Positions 63,241 through 64,000 of a DNA stretch of 64,000 bases are shown piece by piece. How positions within the stretch are numbered: the first letter of the stretch is position 1; each line of letters opens with the position of its first letter. The position numbers and the translations under genes are program-made. The stretch comes from Paenibacillus xerothermodurans (lineage in GTDB: Bacteria; Bacillota; Bacilli; Paenibacillales; NBRC-103111). The DNA is taken from the NCBI RefSeq assembly GCF_002220865.2, contig NZ_NHRJ02000001.1, positions 620,001-684,000 on the forward strand, written 5' to 3'. The notes under the pieces are model-generated. The model was given only the letters and a program-made list of their open reading frames with translations, searched no databases and was not told where the DNA came from.

Positions 63241-64000
63241 TCATCCGTCACGGCAACTGCCTGCCATGTTTGTCTCCAACCAGCGGCCGACCGTGTGGCC
63301 GAACGAGCGCGCCCATCCGGTCACAGCTGCCGGAACGGCACGGTTCTTGAAATTGCCGTCACCGAGCTGGCCGGCCATATTTGCGCCCCATGTCCATACG
63401 GTGCCGTCCGCCGAAACGGCGGCGGAGTGGCCGCCCCCGGCGGCGATGAACGACACGAAGTGGACGGCTTGTGCCCAAACCGGTCTCCGGCGGTTCGTCG
63501 TGCTGGCATCGCCGAGCTGCCCATAGGCGTTGTACCCCCATGCCCATACCGTGCCGTCCGATGTGACTGCCAACGAGTGATAACTCCCAGCCGCTATCGC
63601 GGTGGCGTCTTGGATGTCCAGCACTTTGACCGGCTCCAGTCGATTCGACGTGGAATCGTTACCCAACTGCCCGAAAGCATTGTAGCCCCAAGCCAACACG
63701 GCGCCATCTGCGGTGAGCGCGAGCGAATGATTTTTGCCGGCGGCAATAGCCTTTACCGTACCTGTTCCTGTCAGCTGAATCACTTCGCGCCGCATTGCAG
63801 TAGTGCCGTCCCCAAGCTGGCCGTTGGTATTATCACCCCACGACCAGACGCTGCCGTCAGCAGCCAAGGCGAGCGCATGGTTATAGCCTGCGGCGATGGC
63901 TGTAATACGGCTTAAGCCGGGAATCTGCACTGGAATGTTGCTGGAGGTTGACGTTCGGTCGGCAAATTGTCCGAACGAATTGTCCCCGACAGCCCATACC
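63241..64000 (-). CDS. RCC1-repeat protein, 5' part outside window, possible frameshift at 3' end
   Basis: Five beta-propeller repeats are visible, each of about 50 residues with the form [V]W-x-WG-x-N-x-x-GQLGDGT...IAAG-x-x-HS-x-A-[L/V]-x-x-DGT. The gene runs off the window edge, so more repeats and any signal peptide are outside. RCC1-like proteins in Gram-positive bacteria are often exported, with unknown function. The fifth repeat breaks after AVPAAVTG and ends in an unrelated 24-residue tail (TGA at 63241). Another frame stays open from about 63310 to a TAG at 63081, and the terminator is close to that later stop, so a frameshift near 63310 is possible. Confidence 0.85.
   Translation of the reverse strand, partial: VWAVGDNSFGQFADRTSTSSNIPVQIPGLSRITAIAAGYNHALALAADGSVWSWGDNTNGQLGDGTTAMRREVIQLTGTGTVKAIAAGKNHSLALTADGAVLAWGYNAFGQLGNDSTSNRLEPVKVLDIQDATAIAAGSYHSLAVTSDGTVWAWGYNAYGQLGDASTTNRRRPVWAQAVHFVSFIAAGGGHSAAVSADGTVWTWGANMAGQLGDGNFKNRAVPAAVTGWARSFGHTVGRWLETNMAGSCRDG

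Noticed and set aside
63100-63915. 271-residue plus-strand frame
   Set aside because: It is the antisense shadow of the RCC1 repeats, with regular periodicity from the repeats.

Overview
The window looks like a chromosomal segment of an endospore-forming Bacillota, most like the Paenibacillaceae (mid-50s percent GC by eye, strong AGGAGG-type ribosome binding sites, sigma-A and sigma-G type promoters, spore genes). The core follows the Bacillus order prmA-dnaJ-dnaK-grpE-hrcA-hemW-lepA-yqxA-spoIIP-gpr-rpsT-holA, then after an insertion comEC-comEB-(metY)-comEA-comER-leuS-methyltransferase-cvfB-rsfS-yqeK-nadD-yhbY-aroE-yqeH-yqeG. Almost all genes are on the minus strand; rpsT, a lipoprotein gene and comER are on the plus strand.

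Region 1 (1-13.7 kb) is the heat-shock block: a partial site-2 protease, prmA, two small conserved genes, then the operon hrcA-chaperonin-grpE-dnaK-dnaJ (transcribed right to left) under a perfect CIRCE operator. Its notable member is an archaeal-like (group III type) TCP-1/Cpn60 chaperonin that overlaps the hrcA stop by an ATGA junction. Upstream lie an acetyltransferase, hemW and lepA. Region 2 (13.7-22 kb) holds yqxA, spoIIP, gpr (with a sigma-G-like promoter), rpsT, holA, an ECF sigma/anti-sigma pair and an EamA transporter.

Region 3 (22-38.3 kb) interrupts the usual rpsT/holA-comEC neighbourhood. It has an orphan solute-binding lipoprotein, a CotS-like kinase-fold protein and a catabolic cluster: a LacI-type regulator, a five-gene branched-chain-amino-acid-type ABC transporter, an aldehyde dehydrogenase, two iron-type alcohol dehydrogenases, a short-chain dehydrogenase, a 3-hydroxyacyl-CoA-dehydrogenase-like enzyme and a LarA-like (DUF2088) protein. 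Four near-identical GAATACGTATTC-type operators flank the livJ and lacI promoters. The substrate is unknown; this is the best candidate for an undescribed pathway.

Region 4 (38.3-59.5 kb) carries a three-copy ~92-bp tandem repeat, the com genes with metY inserted, leuS behind a complete leucine T-box leader, the cvfB-to-yqeG housekeeping run, and a MoxR ATPase-DUF58-transglutaminase operon. Region 5 (59.5-64 kb) has a short spoVA operon (DUF421-spoVAC-spoVAD-spoVAE), a 25-residue membrane peptide gene with its own ribosome binding site and terminator, and the 3' part of an RCC1-repeat gene that may be frameshifted. I saw no rRNA, tRNA, insertion sequence, prophage or CRISPR array.
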